64,000 nt of DNA, taken from contig CAIVEH010000119.1 in assembly GCA_903904855.1 (NCBI GenBank), positions 1 through 64,000 of the forward strand, in the 5' to 3' direction. The translations under genes were made by a program, and so were the position numbers. Positions 11,009 through 21,158 of this stretch are shown in pieces; within the stretch, counting starts at the first letter, position 1; each line of letters begins with the position of its first letter. The notes beneath the pieces are model-generated. The model was not told the DNA's origin. It saw only the letters and a program-made list of their open reading frames with translations, and searched no databases. The DNA is from an uncultured Bacteroidota bacterium (GTDB taxonomy: Bacteria > Bacteroidota > Bacteroidia > Chitinophagales > Chitinophagaceae).

Positions 11009-11431
11009 TCAAAAAAAAAATTTATCTCCGGATTTAAACCTATGACTAGCGGCTCCCAGATATTTCAGAAAATAAGATGAAATTTTATTACCAATGCCCT
11101 GATATGGCCCCATATAATTGCATGATTGAAAAGAAACCAAAAATGAAACGACTTCATAATCAGATCCTGGTAATACCCGAAGTCCGATTTCCAGATTGTC
11201 TCTAAATTCCTGATCTGTTGTCACAAAAGTATCTATATAACCCAATTGGGCTATTAATTCATTTCCGGTATAATCATGATGCTTTGAATTTTTTGCTCTG
11301 GCTGAATCACCCCTGATAATATTATGGTCAGGAATAGAATGAGTATATGTGGGGTGGGGTGCAATCTTGCCCAATCCATTAAAAGAAAGGGAAACAAGCA
11401 AAACAATATAGAGTTGTACCCTTATCATCAA
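11009..11431 (-). CDS. Hypothetical secreted protein
   Basis: ORF 140 aa with N-terminal signal-like segment. Confidence 0.45.
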   Translation of the reverse strand: MMIRVQLYIVLLVSLSFNGLGKIAPHPTYTHSIPDHNIIRGDSARAKNSKHHDYTGNELIAQLGYIDTFVTTDQEFRDNLEIGLRVLPGSDYEVVSFLVSFQSCNYMGPYQGIGNKISSYFLKYLGAASHRFKSGDKFFF

Positions 11432-11503
11432 TCAGATTGAGAATTAAAGATAATCATTAAAAGTAATTCTAACCGACATTCATTAGCAGTTTATGTATCA
11501 TGC

Positions 11504-11710
11504 TATAAAATTTTACTGCTTATCTGCTTCGTATAAGTCGAGACAAATAAAGTACAAAATTTATGTTTGGCTTTATAATGGGATAATATTTCTGGCGAGT
11601 CAACTTATCTCCTGAATTAAAGCAATATATGGTCTTCGTAGAGCAATATTTTCTACGTTAAGGATTAAAATCATCACTCACCTAAAGCAGATAAGCAGTA
11701 AAATTTTATA
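11504..11710. mobile_element. Candidate MITE-like element with perfect 25-bp terminal inverted repeats
   Basis: 11504-11528 TATAAAATTTTACTGCTTATCTGCT is the exact reverse complement of 11686-11710. Confidence 0.5.
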
Positions 11711-11781
11711 AGCAGCTGGTATAATTTGCCTCAATGTCTGAAACAAAAAACTGAAATTCGGAGAAGAAAAAATACTCAATA

Positions 11782-12336
11782 TTGCGCAATATTGACCTTT
11801 TACATAACTTTGCTTTAATGCAGGCTATATTACATATTCCGAAACGCAGGGTAATTATCGTTACCTGGAAGGGTGAGAACAAATCAACAGAAGTTTTTTC
11901 CAGCCTTAAAAATTTCTGCCTGAGTTATACCCAGTATAATTATCATTCACTTACCAACCATCTATCTAAAACTGACAAGTCATATGAAAATGAAACTATA
12001 AAAATTGAAAGGGCGCCCGTTTTTACAAAGCCCAAAGGAGTCGTTGCCAAACCTGATTTTTACAAGGCACTATTCTGGGACTTCGATTATGACAAAATAA
12101 ACTGGCAGCAAAGCTACCGCACTGTAATAGAAAGAGTTCTGGAAAGGGGAACACAAGCGGAAAGGGATGAATTATTGCGCTATTATGGAAAAGAAAAAGT
12201 TATCAGTACTTTGATGAACGAAATAAAGTATTTGCCTGACTATACTATTAATGATGTCTGTAGCTATTTCGGGCTAAAAAAAGAAGATATGGTATGTTAT
12301 GTAAGGATGCAGTCGCGAAAGGAACATTGGACCTGA
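11782..12336 (+). CDS. Putative antitoxin partner of AbiEii-type toxin
   Basis: Overlaps the downstream nucleotidyltransferase by 43 bp; C-terminal FWDFDYDKINWQQSYRTVIERVLERGTQAERDELLRYYGKEKV resembles proteins commonly found upstream of AbiEii in Bacteroidetes. Confidence 0.65.
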   Translation: MRNIDLLHNFALMQAILHIPKRRVIIVTWKGENKSTEVFSSLKNFCLSYTQYNYHSLTNHLSKTDKSYENETIKIERAPVFTKPKGVVAKPDFYKALFWDFDYDKINWQQSYRTVIERVLERGTQAERDELLRYYGKEKVISTLMNEIKYLPDYTINDVCSYFGLKKEDMVCYVRMQSRKEHWT

Positions 12337-12950
12337 TAAAACGGTTAATGGCTGATGAGGAGCTCGGGGAATTCAACCTTATCGGAGGAACAGCACTGGC
12401 ATTAAAAATCGGACATAGAGAATCTATTGATATTGATCTGTTTTGCAACAGCAGTTTTAATGCCGCTTGGATCGCAGAATATTTATCACATAAATATTCT
12501 GCTCAGCGAGTTAATAACCTTAAAAATGCTGTTTTCTGTTTTATAGAAGATGTGAAAATCGATCTGATTGCTCATCAATATCCGTTATTGCGCCCTGTGG
12601 AATTGGTTGAAGGAATCAGAATGTTATCTCTCAATGATATTGCTGCCATGAAATTACATGCAGTTGTAAATAACGGCACACGTCTGAAAGATTTTGCAGA
12701 CATCTATTTCCTGTTAGAACGGTTAGCAATGTCAGATATTTTACGAGACTATGAAATAAAATATGCCGAAACCAATACAATTATGGCAAGAACAGCATTA
12801 TTATATCACAATGACATAGACTTTAATGTGCCAATTGCATACATCACTAACAAAATAGAATGGTCATTAATTAATGCAAGGATAAATGAGGCACTAAACA
12901 AACCTGATAAACTATTCCCGAAAACAAAGATCAAGAAGAAAAAAAGATAG
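12294..12950 (+). CDS. Nucleotidyl transferase AbiEii/AbiGii toxin family protein
   Basis: FNLIGGTALALKIGHRESIDIDLF (NTase G-[ST]-A ... DxDL motif), DIAAMKLHAVVNNGTRLKDFADIYFLL. Confidence 0.88.
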   Translation: MLCKDAVAKGTLDLIKRLMADEELGEFNLIGGTALALKIGHRESIDIDLFCNSSFNAAWIAEYLSHKYSAQRVNNLKNAVFCFIEDVKIDLIAHQYPLLRPVELVEGIRMLSLNDIAAMKLHAVVNNGTRLKDFADIYFLLERLAMSDILRDYEIKYAETNTIMARTALLYHNDIDFNVPIAYITNKIEWSLINARINEALNKPDKLFPKTKIKKKKR

Positions 12951-12988
12951 CAGAGTGGTTAATATATCCTAAATAATTATTCTCAGGT

Positions 12989-13387
12989 TTAGGGTTTCTC
13001 CTGGCACAGCTCCACCAATACCCCATTTGTCCCCTTTGGGTGCAGGAAACAAACCAGTTTGTTATCGGCGCCGTTTTTAGGTATTGCGTTCAGCAGCTCA
13101 AAGCCGAGAGCGGCAAGGCGCTTCATTTCGGCTTCAATATTTTCTACTTCAAAGGCTATGTGGTGTATGCCTTCGCCTTTTTTAGCTATAAATTTAGCAA
13201 TGGGGCTGGCATCATGGGTGGCTTCCAGCAGTTCGATTTTAGATTCGCCGGTATGAAAAAAAGCGGTTTTAACCCCTTCAGTTGCAACCTCTTCCGTTTT
13301 GTAACAGGGCGTATTGAGCAGTTGCTCAAACAATTGTACAGATGCATTGATGTCCTTAACAGCAATTCCGAGGTGTTCAATTTTCAT
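12989..13387 (-). CDS. mce: Methylmalonyl-CoA epimerase
   Basis: IEHLGIAVKDINASVQLFEQLLN...GEGIHHIAFEVENIEAEM...HPKGTNGVLVELCQ. Confidence 0.9.
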   Translation of the reverse strand: MKIEHLGIAVKDINASVQLFEQLLNTPCYKTEEVATEGVKTAFFHTGESKIELLEATHDASPIAKFIAKKGEGIHHIAFEVENIEAEMKRLAALGFELLNAIPKNGADNKLVCFLHPKGTNGVLVELCQEKP

Positions 13388-13653
13388 TCAGGAACATTGA
13401 TTAAATAATACCTGCAAGGTAGCGAAGTTATTTTTTTTACAAGGCGTAAAATCTGCGAATAGTAAACTATTTAAATACTTTTACAACGAAGTAAAAAGGT
13501 AAATCAACGAGCTAAATTGCGGAAATTATTTAGTCATTGTTCCTGTCCTATAGTTTTTAACAATAGTAACATATAATCCCGCAATCAGCAGGACCCGCTA
13601 AAGTACCACTTTTGCAGTAACTTTGTGGGTTGAAAGTATATAAAGTAAAAAGT

Positions 13654-14874
13654 ATGGAACTGAAGTTACCGGTATATCTTGATAATAATGCCACCACACC
13701 CATGGACCCAAGGGTGCTGGAGGCGATGTTGCCCTATTTTGTAGAGAAATTCGGTAATGCCGCCAGCCGCAATCACTCTTTTGGCTGGGTAGCCGAAGAA
13801 GCTGTAGACTATGCACGCGAGCAGGTGGCCCGGCTCATCAATGCCGATCCCAAAGAGATTATCTTTACCTCTGGCGCTACCGAGGCCGATAACCTGGCCA
13901 TAAAGGGTGTATATGAAATGTATTCCTCAAAGGGCAATCATATCATAACTGCAACTACCGAGCACAAAGCAGTACTGGATACCTGCAAGCATATAGAAAA
14001 GATGGGTGGACAGGTAACTTACCTGAATGTGAAAGAAGACGGCCTGATAGACCTTGAAGAACTGGAAAAAGCCATTACCGATAAAACCATTCTTATTGCC
14101 ATTATGTATGGCAATAACGAAACCGGGGTTATTATGCCAATTCGTGAAATCAGTAAAATAGCGCGCAAACACGGCGTTCTGTTCTTTACAGATGGTACGC
14201 AGGCTGTAGGCAAAATACCGGTGGATGTAAATGCCGATGGTATAGATCTGATGGCTTTCAGCGGTCATAAAATGTATGGACCAAAGGGCGTAGGCGCTCT
14301 TTATGTGCGCAGGAAAAACCCACGTGTAAAGGTTACCAGTCAGATGGATGGCGGTGGCCATGAGCGCGGTATGAGAAGCGGCACACTCAATGTGCCTGGA
14401 ATAGTGGGACTGGGTAAGGCCTGCGAATTGTGCCTGCATGAAATGGAAAGCGAAGCTGCCCGACTGAGCAAAATGCGCGACAGACTTGAAAAATCATTAA
14501 TGGAGTTGGAAGAAACTTATGTGAACGGCAGCAGGGAGCACAGGTTACCACATGTATCGAATATCTCGTTCAAATACGTAGAAGGGGAAGGACTGATGAT
14601 GGGCTTTAATAAAAACATTGCCCTGAGCAGCGGTTCGGCCTGTACATCGGCATCACTGGAACCCTCATATGTATTGAAGGCTTTAGGACTGGGTGATGAC
14701 CTGGCGCATAGTTCACTGCGCTTTGGCCTTGGCAGATTTACTACCGACGAGCAGATTGATTTTACAATAGACGCTATCAAGACAACAGTAATCAAGCTGA
14801 GGGAAATGAGCCCGCTGTGGGAAATGTTTAAGGAAGGAGTGGATATTAATGCAATTGAGTGGGCGCATCATTAA
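13654..14874 (+). CDS. iscS: Cysteine desulfurase
   Basis: [71 protein letters not shown]. Confidence 0.95.
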   Translation: MELKLPVYLDNNATTPMDPRVLEAMLPYFVEKFGNAASRNHSFGWVAEEAVDYAREQVARLINADPKEIIFTSGATEADNLAIKGVYEMYSSKGNHIITATTEHKAVLDTCKHIEKMGGQVTYLNVKEDGLIDLEELEKAITDKTILIAIMYGNNETGVIMPIREISKIARKHGVLFFTDGTQAVGKIPVDVNADGIDLMAFSGHKMYGPKGVGALYVRRKNPRVKVTSQMDGGGHERGMRSGTLNVPGIVGLGKACELCLHEMESEAARLSKMRDRLEKSLMELEETYVNGSREHRLPHVSNISFKYVEGEGLMMGFNKNIALSSGSACTSASLEPSYVLKALGLGDDLAHSSLRFGLGRFTTDEQIDFTIDAIKTTVIKLREMSPLWEMFKEGVDINAIEWAHH

Positions 14875-15037
14875 CCCCTGAACCCCTAAAGGGGGACCTA
14901 ACATTTAGTCGAAATCAAGTCATTGGGGATTAGGGAATGATTGAGCAAAATAGTTTTTTAGATTAAGAATGCAATAATAAAATGTGCGGTTAAGACAGCA
15001 CAAATTTGATTTTTTATTTTTTTAATTTTAATTTTTT

Positions 15038-15454
15038 ATGGCATATTCTGATAAAGTTATTGACCACTATTCTAATCCGAAGAATGTGGGTACACTGGAC
15101 AAAGCAAAAACCAATGTGGGTACCGGCCTGGTGGGTGCGCCTGAATGCGGCGATGTAATGCGCCTGCAGATCGAGGTAGATGAAGAAAGCGGCCTGATAA
15201 GCGATGCCAAATTCAAGACTTTCGGTTGTGGCTCGGCTATTGCTTCATCATCGCTTGCTACCGAATGGCTCAAGGGTAAAACTGTAGACCAGGCGCTCAG
15301 CATTGATAATATGGATATTGTGGAAGAGCTGAATCTGCCCCCGGTTAAAATACATTGCTCCGTATTGGCTGAAGATGCCATTAAAGCGGCCATCAACGAT
15401 TACAGAGTGAAAAATGGCCTGCCAGAACTGGTAGCTGAGAAAAAAGCACATTAA
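15038..15454 (+). CDS. iscU: Fe-S cluster scaffold protein IscU
   Basis: YSDKVIDHYSNPKNVGTLD, GAPECGDVM, FKTFGCGSAIASSS, LPPVKIHCSVLAEDAIKAAI. Confidence 0.96.
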   Translation: MAYSDKVIDHYSNPKNVGTLDKAKTNVGTGLVGAPECGDVMRLQIEVDEESGLISDAKFKTFGCGSAIASSSLATEWLKGKTVDQALSIDNMDIVEELNLPPVKIHCSVLAEDAIKAAINDYRVKNGLPELVAEKKAH

Positions 15455-15612
15455 GTGAGTCGAAAGTCGTTAGTCTAAAGTCTGAAGTTCATATCTAAAA
15501 TGAATTCAGGTTTTAGATTAATGGCGAGGCTATACATTTTTTTATAATAAAAGGTCATTACTGAATACTTAACAGCTTTAGACTTGATACTAAATACTTT
15601 AGACTAAGAAAA

Positions 15613-15939
15613 ATGATTTACGTTAGTGACAAAGCGAAGGAAAAAGTAGTAAAACTAAAACAGGACTCCGGACTTGGAGATGAGTATTTCCTTCGCGTGA
15701 GTGTGGTGGGCGGCGGCTGTTCGGGCTTGTCTTACAAGCTTGATTTTGATAATGAAGCACAGCCCCGCGACCAGGTTTTTGAAGACCAGGGAGTGACGGT
15801 AGTTACCGATCTTAAAAGCTTCCTGTATCTCTGCGATACTACTTTAGATTTCTCAGACGGACTAAACGGCAAGGGCTTTCATTTCAGCAATCCCAATGCC
15901 AGTCGTAGCTGCGGTTGCGGAGAGAGTTTTGCGGTATAA
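15613..15939 (+). CDS. Fe-S assembly A-type carrier (IscA/HesB family)
   Basis: LRVSVVGGGCSGLSYKLDF, GKGFHFSNPNASRSCGCGESFAV. Confidence 0.95.
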   Translation: MIYVSDKAKEKVVKLKQDSGLGDEYFLRVSVVGGGCSGLSYKLDFDNEAQPRDQVFEDQGVTVVTDLKSFLYLCDTTLDFSDGLNGKGFHFSNPNASRSCGCGESFAV

Positions 15940-16138
15940 CCCATGACCGTGCCGAGTTGGGGTACCATCTATTGGGCTCAAGATCCTTATATTTTCAGCA
16001 GGTAAATAATTGAGCTATCCTGGTTTTCCCAAAATTGAGAAATGTGGCTTCCATACCTGCATTTTGGCATATAAACTCAGAAAATATTGTGATTGTATCC
16101 GCATAATTTTATCTTGCACTCTCAATAACCATTTTCTT

Positions 16139-16807
16139 ATGAAGAAAGGATTCCTGGCAATTTGTGCATTGCTTATTACATTCAGTGTTTCAGCCAAAAA
16201 ACATCCGTATAAAATAAAAATTGTAACAGATTCCGGCACCATTGAGCTGGTACTCTACAATAATACACCTCTTAACAGGGATAATATGCTTAAGCTGGCA
16301 AAGCAACATGCTTACGACAGCCTGCTCTTTCATCGTGTAATACCCAAATTTATGATACAGGGTGGCGACCCCACTTCTAAATATGCCAAACTGAGTGAGC
16401 ATCTGGGCAGTGGCGGACTGGATTATACAGTGCCTGCCGAAATAAATGATACAGATTTTCATAAACGCGGAGCGCTGGGAGTAGCCAGGGATGGCAATAA
16501 GGAGAAAGCGGGCTCCTCAAGCCAGTTCTATATAGTAACCGGTAAAACATTTACAGATGATGAGCTGGATAAGATAACCGCAAGATCGCATCATACCTGG
16601 ACAAAAGAGCAGAGGGAAATATATAAAACTGAAGGTGGAGCGCCACACCTGGATGGCGACTATACCGTTTTTGGTGAAGTGACAAAGGGCATGGACGTTG
16701 TTGATAAAATATCTTTAGTACCCCGTGAACCTGGTGACCGCCCTAAAAAGGATATCCGCATCATTAAACTGAGGATTAAGAAGCGGCATAGGTTCCTGTT
16801 TTTTTAA
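16139..16807 (+). CDS. Cyclophilin-type peptidyl-prolyl cis-trans isomerase, exported
   Basis: Signal peptide MKKGFLAICALLITFSVSA; YDSLLFHRVIPKFMIQGGDP, GSSSQFYIVTG. Confidence 0.93.
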   Translation: MKKGFLAICALLITFSVSAKKHPYKIKIVTDSGTIELVLYNNTPLNRDNMLKLAKQHAYDSLLFHRVIPKFMIQGGDPTSKYAKLSEHLGSGGLDYTVPAEINDTDFHKRGALGVARDGNKEKAGSSSQFYIVTGKTFTDDELDKITARSHHTWTKEQREIYKTEGGAPHLDGDYTVFGEVTKGMDVVDKISLVPREPGDRPKKDIRIIKLRIKKRHRFLFF

Positions 16808-16917
16808 AAGATTAAGTGTAAACAATAGAAAACACCATTTTTTTCTGCATTTGTCGGGAACTGGGAGGTTGGCTTTTTTTGATTGTTCTATATCGGACAA
16901 CTTTTATTGATTAAAAA

Positions 16918-17643
16918 ATGATCTCTGGTAGCACCTCTGTGACGATTACGCAAGCCATTAACCGCGGCTTGAAAAAAATCACTACGCCATCCAATATTAT
17001 ATTGTATTCAGCAACAGTTTTGTGCATACTCTTTTTAATTTGGGATTTTTCGTGGAGGGATTTATTAGCGATTCCGTTAGGACTTTTGGTATCTTATCTA
17101 TACTCAATGTACGCTACTCCAAAATGGAAAATCTGGGCCTATAGCAGCGTTACAGACATCCACCAGTTTCAGAGATCCGCAGAGCTTGCCGGGCTATTAT
17201 TGAAGGGGTCGCATGAAAGTACTTCTGGTGTTATGAACAGCCGCCAAAGGGAAATATTAAAAAAACTGCAAAAGAAATTTCTGGAAGAACCTGTATTTAC
17301 TGATGACCCTTCTATACCAGGCGAGACTGCTATTCCCGAAAAATCTTTTTTTGAAATAGTGAGCGAACCGATGATAGTTCTGAATGATTCTGGCTTGCAA
17401 CTCAGGTCAGCAGGATATTTTGAATGGAGCCAGATTGACAATGAGCATATTGCTAAAATATCGCTCAACAGATCTTACGGGAAAGAGGGTACAAACATCG
17501 AGATAAAGATTTTTTTCGTCTTTAACTCCCCGACTCAACATTTTGAAATACCTCTTTCCTCACTAAAAATCACTACATGGCAACTTGATCTGCTCCTTTA
17601 TATTTACAGAGGGCGATTTATGCAGAAGCAAACAGGCGATTGA
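16918..17643 (+). CDS. YcxB-like membrane protein
   Basis: Two TM segments then a YcxB-like C-terminal half. Confidence 0.5.
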   Translation: MISGSTSVTITQAINRGLKKITTPSNIILYSATVLCILFLIWDFSWRDLLAIPLGLLVSYLYSMYATPKWKIWAYSSVTDIHQFQRSAELAGLLLKGSHESTSGVMNSRQREILKKLQKKFLEEPVFTDDPSIPGETAIPEKSFFEIVSEPMIVLNDSGLQLRSAGYFEWSQIDNEHIAKISLNRSYGKEGTNIEIKIFFVFNSPTQHFEIPLSSLKITTWQLDLLLYIYRGRFMQKQTGD

Positions 17644-17695
17644 GCCATTATTTACTCAAACAATTGAGCCATTAAGCCATTGAGAAATTAATCCA

Positions 17696-18415
17696 TTACA
17701 CATTCACCTTCAGAACCTCAAGCCCCTTCTGCGCAGCTACCTGCCCGGCCTCTTTTTTATTATACCCCGATCCCTGTGCTACAAGTTCGTTATTGAGCAT
17801 AATGCCGATGGTAAATAACCGCCTGGTGCCTTCTGTTTTTTCCTCCAGCGTTTCGAAGGTGAGTTCATGATTGTTTCGCTGTGCCCAGCTTAGCAACTGG
17901 TTTTTGTAGTTGGTATCTGTGCTCTCCATAGTATCCAGGTCTATGTAAGGTCTTATGAGCTGGTTGAGAATAAACTTACGTGTTTTTATAAATCCCTGGT
18001 CCAGGTACACTGCACCTATCAATGCTTCCAGCGCATTGCCGAAGATATGGCTGCGGCTCAGTCCGCGGTCGTTCTGGTTGTATTGCACCAGTTTATTCAA
18101 TCCCATCCGTAGCGCCACATTATTCATAGTCTCCCGCCGCACTATTTTAGACCTTAGTTCGGTAAGGTAGCCTTCAGGCTGGTAGGGATATTTCTTAAAC
18201 AGGTATTCGGCAACAATTGCGCCCAGAATGGCATCGCCCAGAAACTCCAGCCGTTCATTGCTGTCGGTGGCGTCATCGGGTTTCGACCGGTGCATGAACG
18301 CAAGGTTGTAATACTCTATGTGCTTAGGCGTGAACCCTAAAAGATGTTCTAATTGCAGTATTAGCTGCTGTTGGGAGGATGATTTTTTAAAGATGCGATT
18401 GATAAGGCGCCTCAA
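17696..18415 (-). CDS. rnc: Ribonuclease III
   Basis: NERLEFLGDAILGAIVAEYLF, FGNALEALIGAVYLDQG, C-terminal dsRBD. Confidence 0.96.
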   Translation of the reverse strand: MRRLINRIFKKSSSQQQLILQLEHLLGFTPKHIEYYNLAFMHRSKPDDATDSNERLEFLGDAILGAIVAEYLFKKYPYQPEGYLTELRSKIVRRETMNNVALRMGLNKLVQYNQNDRGLSRSHIFGNALEALIGAVYLDQGFIKTRKFILNQLIRPYIDLDTMESTDTNYKNQLLSWAQRNNHELTFETLEEKTEGTRRLFTIGIMLNNELVAQGSGYNKKEAGQVAAQKGLEVLKVNV

Positions 18416-18417
18416 AA

Positions 18418-19677
18418 TTAATCAGAGGGTTTTTTGAAAATAACAGAAGCATTATGGCCCCCGAAACCAAAAGTATTGCTCAGGGCAGCATTTACAATCC
18501 GCTTCTGTGCAGTGTGGAATGTGAAATTCAACCTTGGATCAAATGTCGGATCATCTGTAAAATGGTTGATTGTAGGCGGTATTATGTCGTGAACTGTAGC
18601 AAGTATACCAGCTATAGCCTCAATAGCTCCGGCCGCACCCAGCAGATGACCTGTCATGGATTTGGTAGAACTGATATTTACATTATAGGCATGCTCACCA
18701 AAAACACGCTGAATGGCGGTTATCTCACTGATATCGCCAAGCGGTGTAGAAGTACCATGAACGTTGATGTAGTCAATATCTTCTGGTTTCATACCGGCAT
18801 CAGCCAATGCATTCTTCATTACATTATAGGCTCCCAAACCTTCGGGATGTGGAGCAGTAAGGTGATACGCATCAGCGCTCAGCCCGCCACCTGCCACTTC
18901 AGCAATGATAGTTGCACCCCGGCGCTTTGCATGTTCATATTCTTCAAGTACCAAAGCACCTGCACCTTCGCCCAATACAAAACCATCGCGGTTAAGATCA
19001 AACGGGCGGCTTGCAGTTTTGGGGTCATCATTCCTTTCAGAAAGCGCCTTCATTGCATTAAAGCCACCAATCCCTGCTTCAGTAACCACCGCCTCAGAGC
19101 CCCCGCAAATAAATGCATCAGCCTTACCAAGGCGGATATAATTCAATGCGTCTATTATAGAATTGGTTGATGATGCGCAAGCGCTTACTGTAGAGAAATT
19201 AGGCCCACGGAAACCATACTTCATAGATATATGCCCTGAAGCAATATCCAGTATAAGTTTTGGGATGAAGAAAGGATTAAACCTTGGGGTACCATCACCT
19301 TTACAGTAATTTTTCATCTCTTCGATGAAAGTGATCATTCCGCCGATACCTGAACCCCAGATAACGCCTACGCGGTCATGGTCAATACCTTCTTCTGTTA
19401 GCCTTGCTGCTTTAACCGCCTCATCGGCAGCCACAAGTGCTATCTGTGAAAAACGGTCAAGTTTGCGCGCCTCCTTGCGCTCAAAATAATCTTCAGGATT
19501 GAAGTCTTTGAGTTCGCAGGCAAACTTTGTCTTAAACTTGGTTACATCAAATTGCTTAATGAAGTCCGCGCCCGAAACGCCATTAACCAAACCATCCCAA
19601 TACGCGGGTATGCCGATGCCTAATGGCGTTACGGCGCCGAGACCCGTAACAACAACTCTTTTTAACGTTAAGTTCAT
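18418..19677 (-). CDS. fabF: Beta-ketoacyl-ACP synthase II
   Basis: RVVVTGLGAVTPLGIG, STVSACASSTNSI, NVHGTSTPLGDISE, STKSMTGHLLGAAGAIEAI. Confidence 0.97.
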   Translation of the reverse strand: MNLTLKRVVVTGLGAVTPLGIGIPAYWDGLVNGVSGADFIKQFDVTKFKTKFACELKDFNPEDYFERKEARKLDRFSQIALVAADEAVKAARLTEEGIDHDRVGVIWGSGIGGMITFIEEMKNYCKGDGTPRFNPFFIPKLILDIASGHISMKYGFRGPNFSTVSACASSTNSIIDALNYIRLGKADAFICGGSEAVVTEAGIGGFNAMKALSERNDDPKTASRPFDLNRDGFVLGEGAGALVLEEYEHAKRRGATIIAEVAGGGLSADAYHLTAPHPEGLGAYNVMKNALADAGMKPEDIDYINVHGTSTPLGDISEITAIQRVFGEHAYNVNISSTKSMTGHLLGAAGAIEAIAGILATVHDIIPPTINHFTDDPTFDPRLNFTFHTAQKRIVNAALSNTFGFGGHNASVIFKKPSD

Positions 19678-19713
19678 TGAACGATTTTCCAGGTACAGTG
19701 TTTTTTTAGCAGA

Positions 19714-19950
19714 TTACTTTACGTGTTCTTCCAGATAAGAAATAGCCTGGCCAACAGTTGTGATGGTTTCAGCTTGTTCGTCCGGAATAGAAATGTTGAA
19801 TTCCTTTTCAAATTCCATGATCAGTTCTACCGTATCTAATGAGTCAGCACCAAGGTCATTGGTAAAACTCGCTTCTGGTGTAACTTCTGCTTCGTCAACA
19901 CCCAATTTGTCCACGATAATTTTCTTAACGCGATTTGCAATTTCAGACAT
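19714..19950 (-). CDS. acpP: Acyl carrier protein
   Basis: [24 protein letters not shown] phosphopantetheine site. Confidence 0.97.
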   Translation of the reverse strand: MSEIANRVKKIIVDKLGVDEAEVTPEASFTNDLGADSLDTVELIMEFEKEFNISIPDEQAETITTVGQAISYLEEHVK

Positions 19951-20241
19951 AAATAATGCGTTTAATTTTTTTATGGTGCAAAAATATACTTTTTGGGAGA
20001 ATGATAAAGGATTATTTTATTTAGTTTTCAATTTTTGCTGGCACAATTTATAAATAATTTATTAAAATGCATAAATCTCCTGCATTATTACGGTACACAA
20101 GCCCTGCAAATAATTATAACTTTGAATATTACAGGTGCAATTCTGTACTATTTTTACAGGTAAAATTTATCCGGTTTTCTGAATCATTCAATGCCTGGCC
20201 TATATTCAGCCAACTTTAAATATCATAATACAATAAATAAA

Positions 20242-21123
20242 ATGAGTGTAAATAAAACCATTACTATAGCAGGCAAGAGCGGTCATCCACTTACTGTAAA
20301 CCGCCTTGGATATGGCACTATACGCCTTACGGGTGAGGGTATTTATGGCGAACCGCCCCGCAGGCAGGAGGCGCTTGATATTCTGAAACATGCAGTGAAC
20401 CATGGCGTCAACTTCCTGGATACTGCCGATTATTATGGTGATGATGTAACCAACAGGCTGATAGCAGAATCTATATATCCATACCCGGCTGGCCTGGTAA
20501 TCTGCACCAAGGTGGGTGGCGCAAGGAAACCAGATAAAAGCTGGATACCTTTTCATAAACCCGAAAACCTGCGCAGTAGTATCGACAACAATCTGCGCAC
20601 ACTGAAATTGGACCATATAACACTGGTACACTTCAGGGTAATAGGAGGTAGCATGGATTCATTTAAGGAATCGATGGAAACCATGTTTGCCATGCAGCAG
20701 GAAGGCAAGATCCTGCATGTGGGTGTAAGTAACGTAAGTCCGGAAGAGTTGAGTACCGCCATGAGCATGGGCCCCATAGCCACCGTAGAAAATATGTATG
20801 GCCACGGCCAAAGGACTAATCTCAATATGGGCCATTTTGAATCGAGGGGCGGAGCTGAGGTACTTGCTATCTGTGAGGAAAATGAAATACCCATGATACC
20901 CTATTTCTCCCTGCTTAACTCACTGAATAAAAAAGACCACAGAATAACGGAGATTGCCAAAAAACACAATGCCAGCGAGGCACAAATAGATATCGCATGG
21001 CTGCTGCACAAATCCCCCTGGATATTGCCAATTCCCGGTACTTCTCAAATGAAGCACCTGATTGAAAATCTGGGAGCGACAGATGTGCAGTTGACAGTGG
21101 AGGATATGGAATATCTGGAATAG
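20242..21123 (+). CDS. Aldo/keto reductase
   Basis: NFLDTADYYG, GVSNVSPEEL, WLLHKSPWILPIPGTSQMKHLIENLGA. Confidence 0.93.
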   Translation: MSVNKTITIAGKSGHPLTVNRLGYGTIRLTGEGIYGEPPRRQEALDILKHAVNHGVNFLDTADYYGDDVTNRLIAESIYPYPAGLVICTKVGGARKPDKSWIPFHKPENLRSSIDNNLRTLKLDHITLVHFRVIGGSMDSFKESMETMFAMQQEGKILHVGVSNVSPEELSTAMSMGPIATVENMYGHGQRTNLNMGHFESRGGAEVLAICEENEIPMIPYFSLLNSLNKKDHRITEIAKKHNASEAQIDIAWLLHKSPWILPIPGTSQMKHLIENLGATDVQLTVEDMEYLE

Positions 21124-21158
21124 CAAATAACTATTAATGAGCTATTAGTTCAGGGAGC

